From Myxococcales bacterium (GTDB lineage: Bacteria > Myxococcota_A > UBA9042): DNA of 64,000 nucleotides. The position numbers were made by a program, and so were the translations under genes. The notes under the pieces were generated by a model. That model made no database searches, had not been told where the DNA came from, and saw only the letters and a program-made list of their open reading frames with translations. Location: the NCBI GenBank assembly GCA_009692425.1, contig SHZF01000001.1:124001-188000 (forward strand), given 5' to 3'. Shown here in pieces: positions 53,753 through 63,954 of the stretch; within the stretch, counting starts at the first letter, position 1, and the number at the start of each line of letters is the position of its first letter.

Positions 53753-54294
53753 CGGCGGACGCCCGCGACGAACCCCTCGCTGCCATCGCGCGCGCAGATG
53801 CCGAGGCCATCGCCGCGCTCGTCCACCTCGGCGGCATCGGCAAAGCCGTCAAGGCGCGCGCTCGGGCCGTCCTGTGGCGCGCATTCGAGGCCCTGGAGCC
53901 CGCCCGCCCCGATGGAGACGACGACGTGGGCCCGATGGCGGCGCCGCCGGACTGGCGCGGGCTTGCGCTGGAGTTGGAATTCGTCCGCACCTTGTGCGGT
54001 GACCGTGCACCCGCCGGGGTGCGGCGTCTGCAGTCCGTGCGGATTGCGCGGCCGTTTCCCGATCGCATCCGGGCGATCCCGTCGAGCGTGCAGACGGACC
54101 ACCTGGCGCGTCGCGTCGCCGGACGGTTCCGCTTGTCCGTGGCCCTGACCGCGGAGCGACTGGCCTGGTTCGAGGCGCGCTCCAGCAAGGAGTCGCCGAC
54201 ACACGTTGCCACGGTGCGCCAGCCCGACACGTCAAAGGAATCCCGCGATTCTCTAGAGTTGCTCGTAAGGGCTGGCCGCTCCAAGTTCTCGTGA
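53749..54294 (+). CDS. Unknown protein
   Basis: 181 residues, starting in the stop of the DUF192 gene (ATGA). Ala/Arg-rich, predicted mostly helical (AAIARADAEAIAALVHLGGIGKAVKARARAVL-like start), no signal or TM and no family recognised. The codon pattern matches neighbours and the overlap supports it as a real gene. Composition is compatible with a small helical regulator or adaptor, but nothing more can be said. Confidence 0.5.
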   Translation: MTADARDEPLAAIARADAEAIAALVHLGGIGKAVKARARAVLWRAFEALEPARPDGDDDVGPMAAPPDWRGLALELEFVRTLCGDRAPAGVRRLQSVRIARPFPDRIRAIPSSVQTDHLARRVAGRFRLSVALTAERLAWFEARSSKESPTHVATVRQPDTSKESRDSLELLVRAGRSKFS

Positions 54295-54437
54295 CGCGCC
54301 GCGACTGCCGAGCTTGCTGGACCCAGCACCTACTGCCATCCCCCGCCGCCGAAGACGGTGGACCGGGCGCTTCCTGGCGCGTTGTCGGCGCCGTGCAGAC
54401 CCGCTAGGCTGCGCGCCTCTTGCTGCCCGGAGGCGCC

Positions 54438-56750
54438 ATGCGTTCCCCTCGGACCTTTCCGCCGAGCCAACTTGCCGCGATCGTGCTCAGTGCCTGCGCG
54501 GGCCTCGCCGCGTGTGGTGGCGACAAACCCGCCGCAGACGCCGCCGACACGACCGGCGCAGGAACCGACACGGGGGTGCCTGACACCAAGCCCGTCGGGG
54601 ACGCAGCGATCGGCGGCGGCGCAGACGGCGCGGGTCCGGCGTGCGGAGCGAATCCCGGCTGCCTGAACCCCAAGGGCCAGGAAGACCTCTCGTTGTGCCC
54701 GGTGCCGCAGACGGAGTACCAGTGCAAGGCTGGCTGCTGCGTCAAGAAGGCGGTCTGCAAGACGGACGCCGACTGTGCCGGCAAGTTGGGGACCGACACG
54801 TGCGCGGACCCGCGTTTCACCTGCGGTTGCAGCTTGGACTCCGGGGAGTGCACCCAGTCGATGTGTGTCGCGGACGCGGGCTGCCCCAAGGGCACGACCT
54901 GCTCGCAGGGCGGATGCATCGTGCCACTCGCCGCCGGCGACCTGCAGGCGCGGTTGCTGCGTCCGACCTGGCTGGGCCTGCCCGGTGGCGTGATCGAGCC
55001 CGTCGTCGATCTCGGCGCCCAGGCGCTGGACGGCAAGGGCAACGTCAAACTCGATGCCGAGTTCGAGTGGACGCTCGGCAGCGGCGATGCGTTCAAGCTC
55101 GACGGTGCGAAGATCACGGCGACGGACAAGCCCGGCAAGGTCACGGTCACGGCCAAGGTCAAGGGCTCGGCGAAGCCCGCGTCGAACCCGGCCACGTTGT
55201 GGAATTTCGGCGCGTTGCCAGCCGGCAAGCTGCGGGTGACCGCGGTCGACGATGCGACGTTGCAGCCACTGCTCGGCAAGGTCGTCCTCGTGGACCTCGC
55301 CGACCAGACCACGCCCGCGGCCGCCGTCGTCGCCGACCTGAAGGAAGGACACGCGCTGTTCGACGCGCCCAAGGGCAAGATGATCGACATCCACGTGATC
55401 GGCGCCAACCACGAACCGGTCTCGGTGTTGCGCCACGATCCCGCGGTCGCCGAACTCGTCGTGCCGGCGCCGCCGCACTTGTTCGTCGACATCGAGATGG
55501 ACGCCGACGGCAAGCTGATCGCCGACAAGTCCAAGGTGGCCAACGCGGACCTGCGCGTGGGCGAGGTCGAGTACTCTGGCATCGGCGAGGCGGGCCTCGG
55601 GCTGACATCGCTGGCGTTCGGCCCGGCGCTGCTGAATTTCAGCCTCGACGCGATCATCGGGCCCGGCGTGAAGCGACCCTTCCACAAGGACGCGCCCAAG
55701 TTGCTCAATCCGACGCCGGGCAAGTCGCAAGACATCCCCGGCGGGGTGACGTTCCACTTCGCGGCGCCCGTCGTCACCAGCTACGTGCTGGCCGGCTCCC
55801 CGGGCGTACACGTCCTGTGGAGCCTGGCCGGCCGCATCGAGATGTCGAAGATTTCGAGCGAGACGGGCAAGCTCGTCAGCGCGTTCGACTCCGGCGGCAA
55901 CATCGGGTCCGTGGTCAGCGTGCTGCTGCCATTCCTGCAGACGTTTTCTTCGTACGTCGAGTTTGGTGTGCCGTTTGGCGACAAGCCGGCGTCACCGCTG
56001 ACGAAACACCCGAAGATCACGCCGTCGTTCCCGCTCGGCCACCGCTTGGCGGTGCAGATGGCCGACCTGCCAAAGACCGCAGCGGGCTGGGCGGACCTCG
56101 TGTTCGTGATCGGCGGCGCCTTGTTGCCGTCCGGCCAGATCGTGCCGCTGGGCCTGACGGCCGGCTCGGACAGCGCCGATTCGGACGACAAGGCCGACGG
56201 CAAGGTGGATGGCAGCAGCTTGACCAAGGGCATCGACCCGCTCGAACTCGCCGTCGGGCCTCTGCATTCGGGCCTGCGTGTCGGCGCGGCGAATCACCTG
56301 CTGGTGCACGCGGCGGTGATCCTCGGCGGCAAGGGCAAGAAGGAGGGAGCATCGATCCAGATCGAGGTCCCGGGGTTGCTGCCCGCGACCGCCAAGGTCG
56401 GTCCGTTCCTCGCGTTCCCGCTGGGCTCGACGTGGGATGCCGCAACACGGACTTTGACCATGGCCGCCGTCGAGGGTGCCCAGTTCTACCGCACTACGTT
56501 CGTCGGCGCCGAAGGGCACCAGTGGGTCGTGATCGTACCGGGGGCGCAGGCAGGCAAGGCGATCGTCGTGCCCGACATTGGCAAACTCGGCGGTCCGAGC
56601 GCCGACGTGAGCACGGAGCCGAAACGCGTGTTTGTCGGCGCATTCGAGTTGCGCAAGCCGCTGGCCTGGAAGGACCTGCTCGGCCCCGGCGGCCTCCCGG
56701 ACCTCGTGCGGCAGGTCAAACGGACGGCGTTTCTCGACGCGATGCCGTAG
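54438..56750 (+). CDS. Large Cys-rich lipoprotein with Dickkopf-like region
   Basis: 770 residues from the ATG at 54438 (GGAGG at 4 nt). Lipobox-like LAAC (about residue 26), Asp/Gly/Ala linker, then ~85 residues with regularly spaced Cys (KAGCCVKKAVCKTDADC; CGCSLDSGECTQSMC; CSQGGC), a Dickkopf-like pattern common in myxobacterial surface proteins. Next an Ig-like module (EFEWTLGSGDAFKLDGAKI) and further beta-rich domains to the end. Probably surface-exposed. No catalytic site seen; adhesion or ligand binding is a guess. Flanked by 177 bp without a gene before the convergent thiolase. Confidence 0.72.
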   Translation: MRSPRTFPPSQLAAIVLSACAGLAACGGDKPAADAADTTGAGTDTGVPDTKPVGDAAIGGGADGAGPACGANPGCLNPKGQEDLSLCPVPQTEYQCKAGCCVKKAVCKTDADCAGKLGTDTCADPRFTCGCSLDSGECTQSMCVADAGCPKGTTCSQGGCIVPLAAGDLQARLLRPTWLGLPGGVIEPVVDLGAQALDGKGNVKLDAEFEWTLGSGDAFKLDGAKITATDKPGKVTVTAKVKGSAKPASNPATLWNFGALPAGKLRVTAVDDATLQPLLGKVVLVDLADQTTPAAAVVADLKEGHALFDAPKGKMIDIHVIGANHEPVSVLRHDPAVAELVVPAPPHLFVDIEMDADGKLIADKSKVANADLRVGEVEYSGIGEAGLGLTSLAFGPALLNFSLDAIIGPGVKRPFHKDAPKLLNPTPGKSQDIPGGVTFHFAAPVVTSYVLAGSPGVHVLWSLAGRIEMSKISSETGKLVSAFDSGGNIGSVVSVLLPFLQTFSSYVEFGVPFGDKPASPLTKHPKITPSFPLGHRLAVQMADLPKTAAGWADLVFVIGGALLPSGQIVPLGLTAGSDSADSDDKADGKVDGSSLTKGIDPLELAVGPLHSGLRVGAANHLLVHAAVILGGKGKKEGASIQIEVPGLLPATAKVGPFLAFPLGSTWDAATRTLTMAAVEGAQFYRTTFVGAEGHQWVVIVPGAQAGKAIVVPDIGKLGGPSADVSTEPKRVFVGAFELRKPLAWKDLLGPGGLPDLVRQVKRTAFLDAMP

Positions 56751-56927
56751 CAACTGGGCAAGCGGACCGATCGCCTAGGTAGAAAGTCCCCTCGTTTGCG
56801 CCGTGCGCCCCTTGCCCCGTGCCGAGGTCCGCGCCCACAGCCCGTACGAGATACCCATACGGACCAGGGCCTTTCGTTCGTTGCGCGTGCGGGAAACCGC
56901 TTGGGCATCTGGAGGGGCAACGCGCGA

Positions 56928-58127
56928 TCAGGGTCGCTCGAAGGCTCCCGCCACGCCTTGACCGACGCCGACGCACAGGGCGGCGATGCCGCGGCGGGCG
57001 CCACGTCGGCGCATTTCGTGCAGCAGCGTCGCGACGATGCGCGCGCCGGAACATCCCAGCGGATGCCCCAATGCGATTGCGCCGCCATTGACGTTGACGC
57101 GTGCGGCATCGACTTCCCACTGGCGCAGCACGGCCAACGCTTGGGCTGCAAAGGCTTCGTTCAGTTCGACGAGATCGACGTCGCGCCAGGTCCAGCCGAT
57201 GCGGGCGAACAACCTGGCCACGGCAGGTACCGGACCGATGCCCATCAGGCGCGGGTCGACGCCTGCCTGGGCTCCGCCGACCCAGCGCGCCAGGGGCTGC
57301 CAACCGTAGCGCTCGACCGCAGCGGCAGACGCAAGGAGGAGGGCCGCGGCGCCGTCGTTCAGGCTCGACGCATTGCCGGCCGTGACCGTGCCTGGCGTGC
57401 GGAACAGCGGCCGCAGTTTCGCCAAGGCCTCTACCGACGTGTCGGGGCGCGGCCCCTCGTCTTCGGCGACACGAACCGTCGTGCGGCCGGCAGGGGCTTC
57501 GAGCGGGACGATCTCGTCGGAAAAACGGCCGGCAGTGCCGGCGGCCACGGCGCGCGCGTGACTGGTCACCGCGAACGCGTCCTGGTCGGAGCGCGCAACC
57601 TCGAACCGCGCCGCGACGTTCTCTGCCGTCTCCCCCATCGCCTCCAGCGGAAACAGGGCTTCAAGGCGCGGGTTCGGGTAGCGCCAGCCGAGCGCCGTGT
57701 CCCACATCGTCTGGTTGCCCCGGGGCGGTTCCGTGTGCGGCTTCGGCACCGACCACGGCGCCCGCGACATGCTCTCGACGCCGCCGGCCAGCACGACGTC
57801 CGCCTCGCCCAGCGCCACCATGCGCGCGCCGGCGTGGACCGCGTCGAGGCCAGAAGCGCACAGGCGGTTGACGGTGTGGGCCGGGACCGAGTCGGGCAGA
57901 CCGGCGAGCAGGGCCGCCATGCGGGCCACGTTGCGGTTGTCTTCACCGGCCTGGTTCGCGCAGCCCAGCACGACCTCGTCGACGGCTTCCGGTGGCACGC
58001 GCGTCCGCGCCAGCAGACCTGCCAAGGCTGCGGCGGCCAGGTCGTCGGCGCGCACCGTCGCCAGCTTGCCGCCGAACCGCCCGATGGGTGTCCGCACGGC
58101 GTCGACGACGAAGACTGCTGCCGACAT
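56928..58127 (-). CDS. Acetyl-CoA C-acyltransferase (PcaF/PaaJ-like thiolase)
   Basis: 399 residues from the ATG at 58127 ([20 protein letters not shown]). Thiolase motifs: nucleophile Cys in [41 protein letters not shown], and the second Cys in CVGVGQG. The form [11 protein letters not shown] and CVGVGQG are closer to beta-ketoadipyl-CoA thiolases than to FadA, so aromatic catabolism is possible, though no pca or paa genes are in view. Starts inside the stop of the 393-aa gene (TGATG) and ends the gltX operon. Confidence 0.88.
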   Translation of the reverse strand: MSAAVFVVDAVRTPIGRFGGKLATVRADDLAAAALAGLLARTRVPPEAVDEVVLGCANQAGEDNRNVARMAALLAGLPDSVPAHTVNRLCASGLDAVHAGARMVALGEADVVLAGGVESMSRAPWSVPKPHTEPPRGNQTMWDTALGWRYPNPRLEALFPLEAMGETAENVAARFEVARSDQDAFAVTSHARAVAAGTAGRFSDEIVPLEAPAGRTTVRVAEDEGPRPDTSVEALAKLRPLFRTPGTVTAGNASSLNDGAAALLLASAAAVERYGWQPLARWVGGAQAGVDPRLMGIGPVPAVARLFARIGWTWRDVDLVELNEAFAAQALAVLRQWEVDAARVNVNGGAIALGHPLGCSGARIVATLLHEMRRRGARRGIAALCVGVGQGVAGAFERP

Positions 58128-59308
58128 CACGCGGCCTCCCGGCGATGCCGATCCACGGACTTCAGGGCGACGGGCGAGTCGGTGTCCCCAGCCAGCCAGC
58201 GTCGCAGCGTCGGCACCGGCGCCGCGCGGTCCAGCGCCGCACAAACCAACCCGATGTCGACAAGGTCAATGTCGCCGTCGCGCAGGCAGCGAGCGGCGGC
58301 AACGGCGATGACGGCTGGAACACGGCGACCGCTCGTCGCCATCAACCAGGCCGTCATTTCGAGGCGATCGGCCCACTGGACGCGCTCCGTCGCGTTGACG
58401 AGCCCCCCGACGGCACTGGCGCGAGCGGAGATCAGGTGCGACTCATCGATGTCGCGCCCGCGCAGGTCGCCGAGCGCCGCACGCAGCGCATCGGGCAGGC
58501 GCGGCGCGTGCGTGAACCATCCCTTCAGGCACGGGTCATCGAGCAGCACTCCACTGGTGGCCGCCAGATCGGCCACGCGCGCTTCGTCCTCGGCATCGAG
58601 TGCGACTTCGACGGCATCGACGGCTTCCGCCTCTGCCAGGAGCCGCCGAGCTGCCGCGAGATCGCCCTCGATCGGTGTGCCACGGGCCTCGCTGATGTCG
58701 AGACCCCAACGCAAGCGGCCCTCGGCGAACCCGGTCGGCACCTCGACCGTGACGCCGCCAAATGTCGTCTGCATCCGCCCCAACAAATCGCGCTGCCGCG
58801 TGCGCGAACTGTCGGGCATGTGCCACACCGAGACGAGGCCGACCGCGTCGGACATCACGCCCATCAGGACCCACGGGCCGTCGCCTGCCGTCCAACCACC
58901 GAGCATCGCGAGTTGCATTCCGTCGCCGTCAAGCGAACTCGCATAGCTGGGCAGCGGCTCGGGCCGTGCCGCCAGGCTCACTGGGGCGCGCGTCGACCGC
59001 CCGTCTGGCACGGCAGTGCCCCGCTGGCGCGCGCGGAACAACAGCTTCTTGGCGTGTTTCGCCGTCGCTTTCGCCGCGGCGTGGCTGGCCAGGAGGTCTA
59101 CGAGATCGAACCGGCCGCGGGCATCGGCCTCGATCAGCAGCGCGAGTTCCACGTCGGCACCAAATGGCGTGCGCAGGGAGTGCGCCGTCACCGGAGTTGC
59201 GCCTTCAAGCAACGCAAGTGCGCGGGCGACCTCGGCCATGCGCGCCGGTGGCGCTTGCTCGGTGCGCAGCCAGTGCAGGGCGGTTTCGGTCGGCGGGGAA
59301 GTCGGCAT
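58127..59308 (-). CDS. Uncharacterised protein coupled to gltX
   Basis: 393 residues from the ATG at 59308, one nucleotide after the gltX stop; the track start at 59551 overlaps gltX. Soluble, with an N-terminal helix set ([21 protein letters not shown]), a basic stretch ([21 protein letters not shown]), then a mixed alpha/beta central region ([19 protein letters not shown]) and a helical C terminus. No family recognised. Lys/Arg-rich patch and gltX/gmk neighbours could fit nucleic-acid binding, but this is only suggestive. Stop/start overlap with the thiolase. Confidence 0.6.
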   Translation of the reverse strand: MPTSPPTETALHWLRTEQAPPARMAEVARALALLEGATPVTAHSLRTPFGADVELALLIEADARGRFDLVDLLASHAAAKATAKHAKKLLFRARQRGTAVPDGRSTRAPVSLAARPEPLPSYASSLDGDGMQLAMLGGWTAGDGPWVLMGVMSDAVGLVSVWHMPDSSRTRQRDLLGRMQTTFGGVTVEVPTGFAEGRLRWGLDISEARGTPIEGDLAAARRLLAEAEAVDAVEVALDAEDEARVADLAATSGVLLDDPCLKGWFTHAPRLPDALRAALGDLRGRDIDESHLISARASAVGGLVNATERVQWADRLEMTAWLMATSGRRVPAVIAVAAARCLRDGDIDLVDIGLVCAALDRAAPVPTLRRWLAGDTDSPVALKSVDRHRREAA

Positions 59309-59309
59309 G

Positions 59310-60929
59310 TCAGGTCTCAGCAGGCGGCGCGGTGGGCCGCGCAGCAGCGGGGGCGACGGCATCGGCGGCGGCAAGCGCGGCCTCTGCAGCAGCAAGTTCG
59401 GAGCGGGCGGCGGCGAGGGCGTCTTGCAGGAAGCGTGGGTCGCCCAAGAGTGCGGCAGCCCGGCGCAGGCGCTGCAGGGCCAGTCCGCGGCCCAACACGT
59501 GGAGCGAATCGAACAACGGGGGCGACGTGGGCCGGCCACTGAGCGCGACACGCACCGCCATCAGCGCGTCGCCGGTCGCGGCGCCGGTCAACTCTGCCGC
59601 GGCGCGCACCTCGGCCTCGAGCGCCGCGCTGTCCCAATCCGGCACGCCTTCGAGCCGCGCCACGATGTCGTCGAAAAACGCGCGGGATGCCGGCCGACCG
59701 AGCCGGACCGCCGTCGCTTTGCGGTTGCCTGCGCCGACCAGCAGCAACCGGGCGTGCAGCCCGAGATCGAGGTCCGCGGCGTAGAACGGGCGCGCGTGAT
59801 CGAGCCACGAACCCAATTGCGTCAGCCGTTCTTGCACAAGGCGGCCCACCGCGACGTTGCGGCCATCTTCGGCCAGCCAGGCCTGCACGCGCAGCGCCAA
59901 TTCCTCGGGCGCGAGCTTGCGGAGCCATAGACCATGCAGCCACTCGAGCTTCTTGAGGTCGAACACCGGGCCGCCGAGCGAGATGCGCTCCAGCGCGAGG
60001 TCTCCCACAAACTCGGCGTAGGTGAACTGCTCCACATCGCCGCCGTCCGCATCCTTGCGAGAATAGCCCATCAGGCACAGGAAGTTGGCCATCGCTTCCG
60101 GCAGCACGCCCGCCCGCTGCCAGTACTCGAGGCTCGTCGGATTCTTGCGCTTGGATATCTTGGACTTGTCGGCATTGCGCAACAGCGGCATGTGCACAAA
60201 TACCGGCGCGTCCCATCCAAACGCGGCGTACAGGTGGAGGTGCTTCGGTGTCGAGTTGAGCCACTCTTCGGCACGGATCACGTGCGTGATCCCCATCAGG
60301 CGGTCATCGACCACGTTCGCGAGGTGGTACGTCGGCAAACCGTCGGACTTCAGCAGCACCTGGTCGTCGATCTGGTTGTTTTCATAAGAAACAGGCCCGC
60401 GCAGTCCGTCTGCAACCACCGTCGTCCCGGTTGTGGGCATTGCCAGCCGCACGACGCAAGACTCACCGGCCGCGGCCCTGGCGGCGCCTGCCGCAGTATC
60501 GAGATTGCGACAGTGGCCGTCATAGCGCGCGGTCTGCTTCGCTGCGCGCTGCTCGGCGCGCAACCGGTCCAGGCGCTCCGCCGGGCAAAAACAGCGATAG
60601 GCCGTGCCGCGCGTCAGCAAAAGGTCTGCGTGCTCCCGGTAGATCGCGGCGCGCTCGCTTTGCCGGTAGGGCCCGCAGGCACCGCCGACGTCGGGCCCCT
60701 CGTCCCACTGCAGCCCGACCCAGCGCAGGCTGCGGTAGATGGCGTCTTCGCTGGCTCGCGTCGAGCGTTTTTGATCGGTGTCCTCGATGCGCAGGATGAA
60801 CTTGCCGCCATGACGCCTGGCAAATGCCTGATTGAACAGACCGATGTATGCCGTTCCGACGTGGGGATCGCCAGTGGGGCTGGGTGCGATGCGTACGCGT
60901 ACGGGCTCGCGGGGGACGGGGATCGGCAT
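59310..60929 (-). CDS. gltX: Glutamyl-tRNA synthetase
   Basis: 539 residues from the ATG at 60929; the track start (61493) runs through gmk. Class I aminoacyl-tRNA synthetase: RIAPSPTGDPHVGTAYIGL (HIGH equivalent HVGT), IEDTDQKRS, zinc-type Cys pattern YRCFCPAE...GHC, and the KMSKS equivalent KSKISKRK. The C-terminal anticodon-binding part is present but ends in an Ala/Pro-rich low-complexity tail (AVAPAAARPTAPPAET). Charges tRNA-Glu, or possibly also tRNA-Gln if GatCAB is used, which is not visible here. 7 nt after gmk. Confidence 0.95.
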   Translation of the reverse strand: MPIPVPREPVRVRIAPSPTGDPHVGTAYIGLFNQAFARRHGGKFILRIEDTDQKRSTRASEDAIYRSLRWVGLQWDEGPDVGGACGPYRQSERAAIYREHADLLLTRGTAYRCFCPAERLDRLRAEQRAAKQTARYDGHCRNLDTAAGAARAAAGESCVVRLAMPTTGTTVVADGLRGPVSYENNQIDDQVLLKSDGLPTYHLANVVDDRLMGITHVIRAEEWLNSTPKHLHLYAAFGWDAPVFVHMPLLRNADKSKISKRKNPTSLEYWQRAGVLPEAMANFLCLMGYSRKDADGGDVEQFTYAEFVGDLALERISLGGPVFDLKKLEWLHGLWLRKLAPEELALRVQAWLAEDGRNVAVGRLVQERLTQLGSWLDHARPFYAADLDLGLHARLLLVGAGNRKATAVRLGRPASRAFFDDIVARLEGVPDWDSAALEAEVRAAAELTGAATGDALMAVRVALSGRPTSPPLFDSLHVLGRGLALQRLRRAAALLGDPRFLQDALAAARSELAAAEAALAAADAVAPAAARPTAPPAET

Positions 60930-60936
60930 GGCAGGC

Positions 60937-61608
60937 TCAGGCAGCGCGCGCGTCGGCGCTCGCGTCGCGCAGGAACGCGTGGACGGCGGGGTCATTTGCG
61001 ACGTCATCTGGCGCGGGTGCGGCAGCAACCACCAACTGTTCGACCGCATCGACGGCCGCCGCGAGTTCCGCGTTGCGCACGACATACCACGGCGCAGGCG
61101 AGGCGACGACCGCCGCCAACTCCGCGCGCGCAGTGCGCAGCCGGCGCTCCACGACGGCGGGGGCGTCGGTGCCACGCGCCGCGAGCCGCTCGACCAGCAC
61201 GGCCCAACTTGGTGGCAGCAGGAAGCACAACCGCGTGCAATCCGGGTACGCGCGCCAGAGGTTGTGGGCGCCCTGGATGTCGACGTCGAACACCCCGATC
61301 CGCCCCGCCGTGCGCAATCGTTCGACTTCGCCGCGTGACGTGCCGTACAGGTTGCCGTGCACTTCGGCCCACTCCACGAAGCCGTCGGCCGCACCCAGGG
61401 CTTCGAAGTCCGGCCGAGGCACGAACCAATAGTCGACTCCGTCGCGCTCAGCGGGGCGCTGGGGTCTCGTCGTGTAGCTGACCGAAAACGCACGGAGGTC
61501 AGGCGCCCGCGCGATCACGCCCCGGGCCACCGTGGTCTTGCCGGCACCGGCAGGGCCGACCAGCACCAGCAGCAAGCCATTCGCAGTAGCGGGGCCGGCA
61601 ACCGTCAT
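60937..61608 (-). CDS. gmk: Guanylate kinase
   Basis: 223 residues. P-loop LVGPAGAGKTTVARG, GMP-binding SYTTRPQRPAERDGVDYWFV (family YTTRxPRxGExxGxDYxFV), and IGVFDVDIQGA. Converts GMP to GDP in the nucleotide pool. Slightly longer than the ~205-residue norm because of an Ala-rich C-terminal extension. Start overlaps the DsbA-like lipoprotein stop (ATGA) and gltX follows 7 nt downstream, so translation of the three genes is likely coupled. Confidence 0.95.
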   Translation of the reverse strand: MTVAGPATANGLLLVLVGPAGAGKTTVARGVIARAPDLRAFSVSYTTRPQRPAERDGVDYWFVPRPDFEALGAADGFVEWAEVHGNLYGTSRGEVERLRTAGRIGVFDVDIQGAHNLWRAYPDCTRLCFLLPPSWAVLVERLAARGTDAPAVVERRLRTARAELAAVVASPAPWYVVRNAELAAAVDAVEQLVVAAAPAPDDVANDPAVHAFLRDASADARAA

Positions 61609-62678
61609 CGGAGCACCGGAGCAAGCGGCGCTGCAGGAGGAGCGACTGGCGGAGCGCCACTTGCCGGAACGGACGCAACGGTCGGTGTGGGCGCCACGGC
61701 ACCTTCCGCTGCTTCACCCAGATCGGCCGGACCCAGCGGCGCGGGCACCGAGACTCCCGCCGCTGCCATAGCATCGCGAACAAGGTCTTGCACCTGCGGG
61801 AGCGTTTCCGCCTTGCGACCGTTCACGAAAAACGTCGGAGTGCCGTCGACGCCGGCCGTCTCGCCCGCCTTCATGTCGCTGGCAACCCCCGCCGCCGCCG
61901 CGTCGCCTTCGACGTCCGCCTGAAAGCGCTTGGCATCCAGCCCGACCTGCTTCGCATATGCCTGCACGGCGGGCCATTCCAAGGCATGCGCGTTGGCAAA
62001 GAGCAAGTCATGTAATTCCCAAAACTTGCCCTGCTGATGTGCGGCCCACGCGGCGCGCGCCGCTCCGACGGCGTTGGGGTGCGCGTGCTGCAGCGGGTAG
62101 TATCTGTAATACAAGACAAATCCGTAGTGCGCGCGCAACTTCTCCAGGCGCGGCGCCGCGACCCGACAATACGGGCACTCGAAGTCCGAAAACTCGACGA
62201 CGGTGACATTCGCTGCGGCGTCGCCCTTGCGCGGCGCCCCGGTGACGTCGATCTGGACGACGGTGTTGAGCCGCTCGATCTCCCGCAAAAGCAGCCCGAC
62301 AGTCTGCTTCTTGCTCTGTCCCTGCCGCAGCAACTCGACGACCGAGCGGGCCAGCTTGCGCGCGATCGGGCAGTCGCCGGCATCGAGGCCCTGCCGGAAC
62401 GAGCGCGCCTTGCCACACGGATCGAACTGCTCGTCGAGCACTTCCACAAACACGCGGCGCTCGGTCGCGTCGAGGTCCGCGAGGTTCACGCCCTTGGGGG
62501 CATCGGCGGCGGTTGCCGCAGCAGTCGGGTCCGCTGGCAGCGCGCTCGGCGGCAACTCCCGGCCGGCGCCGGCCGACACCGCCGGCAGCGTCGCCGCAGA
62601 GGTCGCGTGCTTGCATGATGCCGGCGCCAGCGCGCACACGGCCAGCGCGATCTGGACGACTCGTCGAAAGTTCTGCAT
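61605..62678 (-). CDS. DsbA-family thioredoxin-like lipoprotein
   Basis: 357 residues. N-terminal signal with lipobox-like LAPASC (residue ~22), a ~120-residue region with two Cys (FDPCGKARSF; AGDCPIARKL) of unrecognised type, then a DsbA/thioredoxin fold with redox motif CPYC (FSDFECPYCRVAAPRLEKL) and GVDGTPTFFVNG carrying the cis-Pro. A Pro/Ala tail follows. Probably a periplasmic, lipid-anchored disulfide oxidoreductase or isomerase. Occurs upstream of gmk with ATGA overlap, an arrangement without obvious functional link. Divergent from folK (134 bp). Confidence 0.85.
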   Translation of the reverse strand: MQNFRRVVQIALAVCALAPASCKHATSAATLPAVSAGAGRELPPSALPADPTAAATAADAPKGVNLADLDATERRVFVEVLDEQFDPCGKARSFRQGLDAGDCPIARKLARSVVELLRQGQSKKQTVGLLLREIERLNTVVQIDVTGAPRKGDAAANVTVVEFSDFECPYCRVAAPRLEKLRAHYGFVLYYRYYPLQHAHPNAVGAARAAWAAHQQGKFWELHDLLFANAHALEWPAVQAYAKQVGLDAKRFQADVEGDAAAAGVASDMKAGETAGVDGTPTFFVNGRKAETLPQVQDLVRDAMAAAGVSVPAPLGPADLGEAAEGAVAPTPTVASVPASGAPPVAPPAAPLAPVLR

Positions 62679-62812
62679 GGCAGCCCCGGAATGCGGAAAC
62701 CGCGGCCGGGCCGGGCTTGGTCCGGAACGCGAGGCGCACTAGGATGGTGCCTGCCGCAGCGCCAATCAAGGCGCGTCGGGCGGGATTCTCCCGTCCCCGG
62801 CGGCGTCTCTGC

Positions 62813-63316
62813 ATGGTGCGCGTCTTGATCGCAGTCGGCAGCAACCTCGGAGACTCTCAACGGTTTGTGCGCGAGGGCTGGCATGCTGCCGTCGCGGCGC
62901 TCGGCCTGATCGACGCCCGCCTGAGCCGCGTCGTTGTGTCGCGCCCGGCAGAATCGGTCGGGGGAGGCACTTTTTCAAACGCCGTCGGAGCTGGGCAAAG
63001 CGACCTGGCGCCTGCGGTCGCCCTGGCACGCTTGCTCGAAGTCGAGTCGCGCTTTGGCCGTACCCGCAGCCCCGGTCGCGCGCCGCACGCCCGAACGCTC
63101 GATCTGGACCTGCTCGACTGGGGCGGCGCCGTGATCGCGCTGCCCGAACTGACGTTGCCGCACCCCCGCATGCACCTGCGGGATTTCGTCCTGATCCCGC
63201 TGGCTGACCTCGAACCATGGTACGTGGATGCGCGTACCGGCATTGGCATCGGCGATCTCGTGCGCAACTTGCGCGAACGCCACATCGTGCCGGCCGCAGC
63301 GAGCCCCTGCCCATGA
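62813..63316 (+). CDS. folK: 2-amino-4-hydroxy-6-hydroxymethyldihydropteridine diphosphokinase
   Basis: 167 residues from the ATG at 62813. Folate pathway kinase: VLIAVGSNLGDSQRFV opens the fold, GTFSNAVGAG corresponds to the family F.N.v, RAPHARTLDLDLLDWGG is the RTLDLDLL signature, and LPHPRMHLRDFVLIPLADL the HPR..R.FVL.PL block. Complete in length and motifs. Starts ~135 bp from the divergent DsbA-like gene; its last codon overlaps the next gene (ATGA). No folB or folP is in view. Confidence 0.93.
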   Translation: MVRVLIAVGSNLGDSQRFVREGWHAAVAALGLIDARLSRVVVSRPAESVGGGTFSNAVGAGQSDLAPAVALARLLEVESRFGRTRSPGRAPHARTLDLDLLDWGGAVIALPELTLPHPRMHLRDFVLIPLADLEPWYVDARTGIGIGDLVRNLRERHIVPAAASPCP

Positions 63317-63954
63317 CCATGCGCCTCCCATGGGCCTGCGCGCTGGCGCTGACCGCCGCGTGCCAGCATGACGGCCCGCCCGTGTCGATCTGGCGCGCAC
63401 CGGGTCTCGGCAGGCCACCCGCCGTGGCGTTGTCTGAGGTGCACCTGGACGACCCGGTTGCAGTCGAGCGCTACATCGAGGCGCTGCTGGCGGTCGCGGC
63501 CGGCGACGAGGGACTCGACGCCGTCGTGTCGATCGCCAAGCGCATGGATGCGGCCGACCTCGCGCGCCACCGGGGGGCCCGTTTGCTGGCGATGCAGGCC
63601 GCGTTCCGGATCGTGCGCTCTGGCGGCCTCGGGTCCCGCTTTGACGACCTGCGCGCCCTCGTCGATGGCCTGCAAGCGGCGGCACCGGCTTCGCCCGAAG
63701 CGCTGGCATGCCGTTCGTTTCTGCGCTGGATCGTGGTGACGGACGGCCACGGCGGCTTCAAGCGCGACGGCCTCGACCCCGCCATCGTGCGCGAACTGGC
63801 GCGCGATCTGCGCACCTTGGTCGATGCCCATCCTGGGTTCGACGCGCCGCCTCCGTTCGACCGGGTCCGCATGCGCGCCGAGGCTGCCGCTGCCGAGACG
63901 ATCACGCGGACACTGGATGCAGCGGACCAGAACCCCGCCCTTCCCGCGCCCTGA
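63313..63954 (+). CDS. Putative lipoprotein of unknown function
   Basis: 213 residues, starting in the folK stop (ATGA); a second in-frame ATG at 63319 is also possible. Lipobox LALTAAC within the first 20 residues. The mature part is helical (YIEALLAVAAGDEGLDAVVSIAKRM; FDDLRALVDGLQAAAP) with no recognised domain. Ends 46 bp before the window edge. Only envelope location is suggested, and the link to folK appears positional. Confidence 0.6.
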   Translation: MTMRLPWACALALTAACQHDGPPVSIWRAPGLGRPPAVALSEVHLDDPVAVERYIEALLAVAAGDEGLDAVVSIAKRMDAADLARHRGARLLAMQAAFRIVRSGGLGSRFDDLRALVDGLQAAAPASPEALACRSFLRWIVVTDGHGGFKRDGLDPAIVRELARDLRTLVDAHPGFDAPPPFDRVRMRAEAAAAETITRTLDAADQNPALPAP

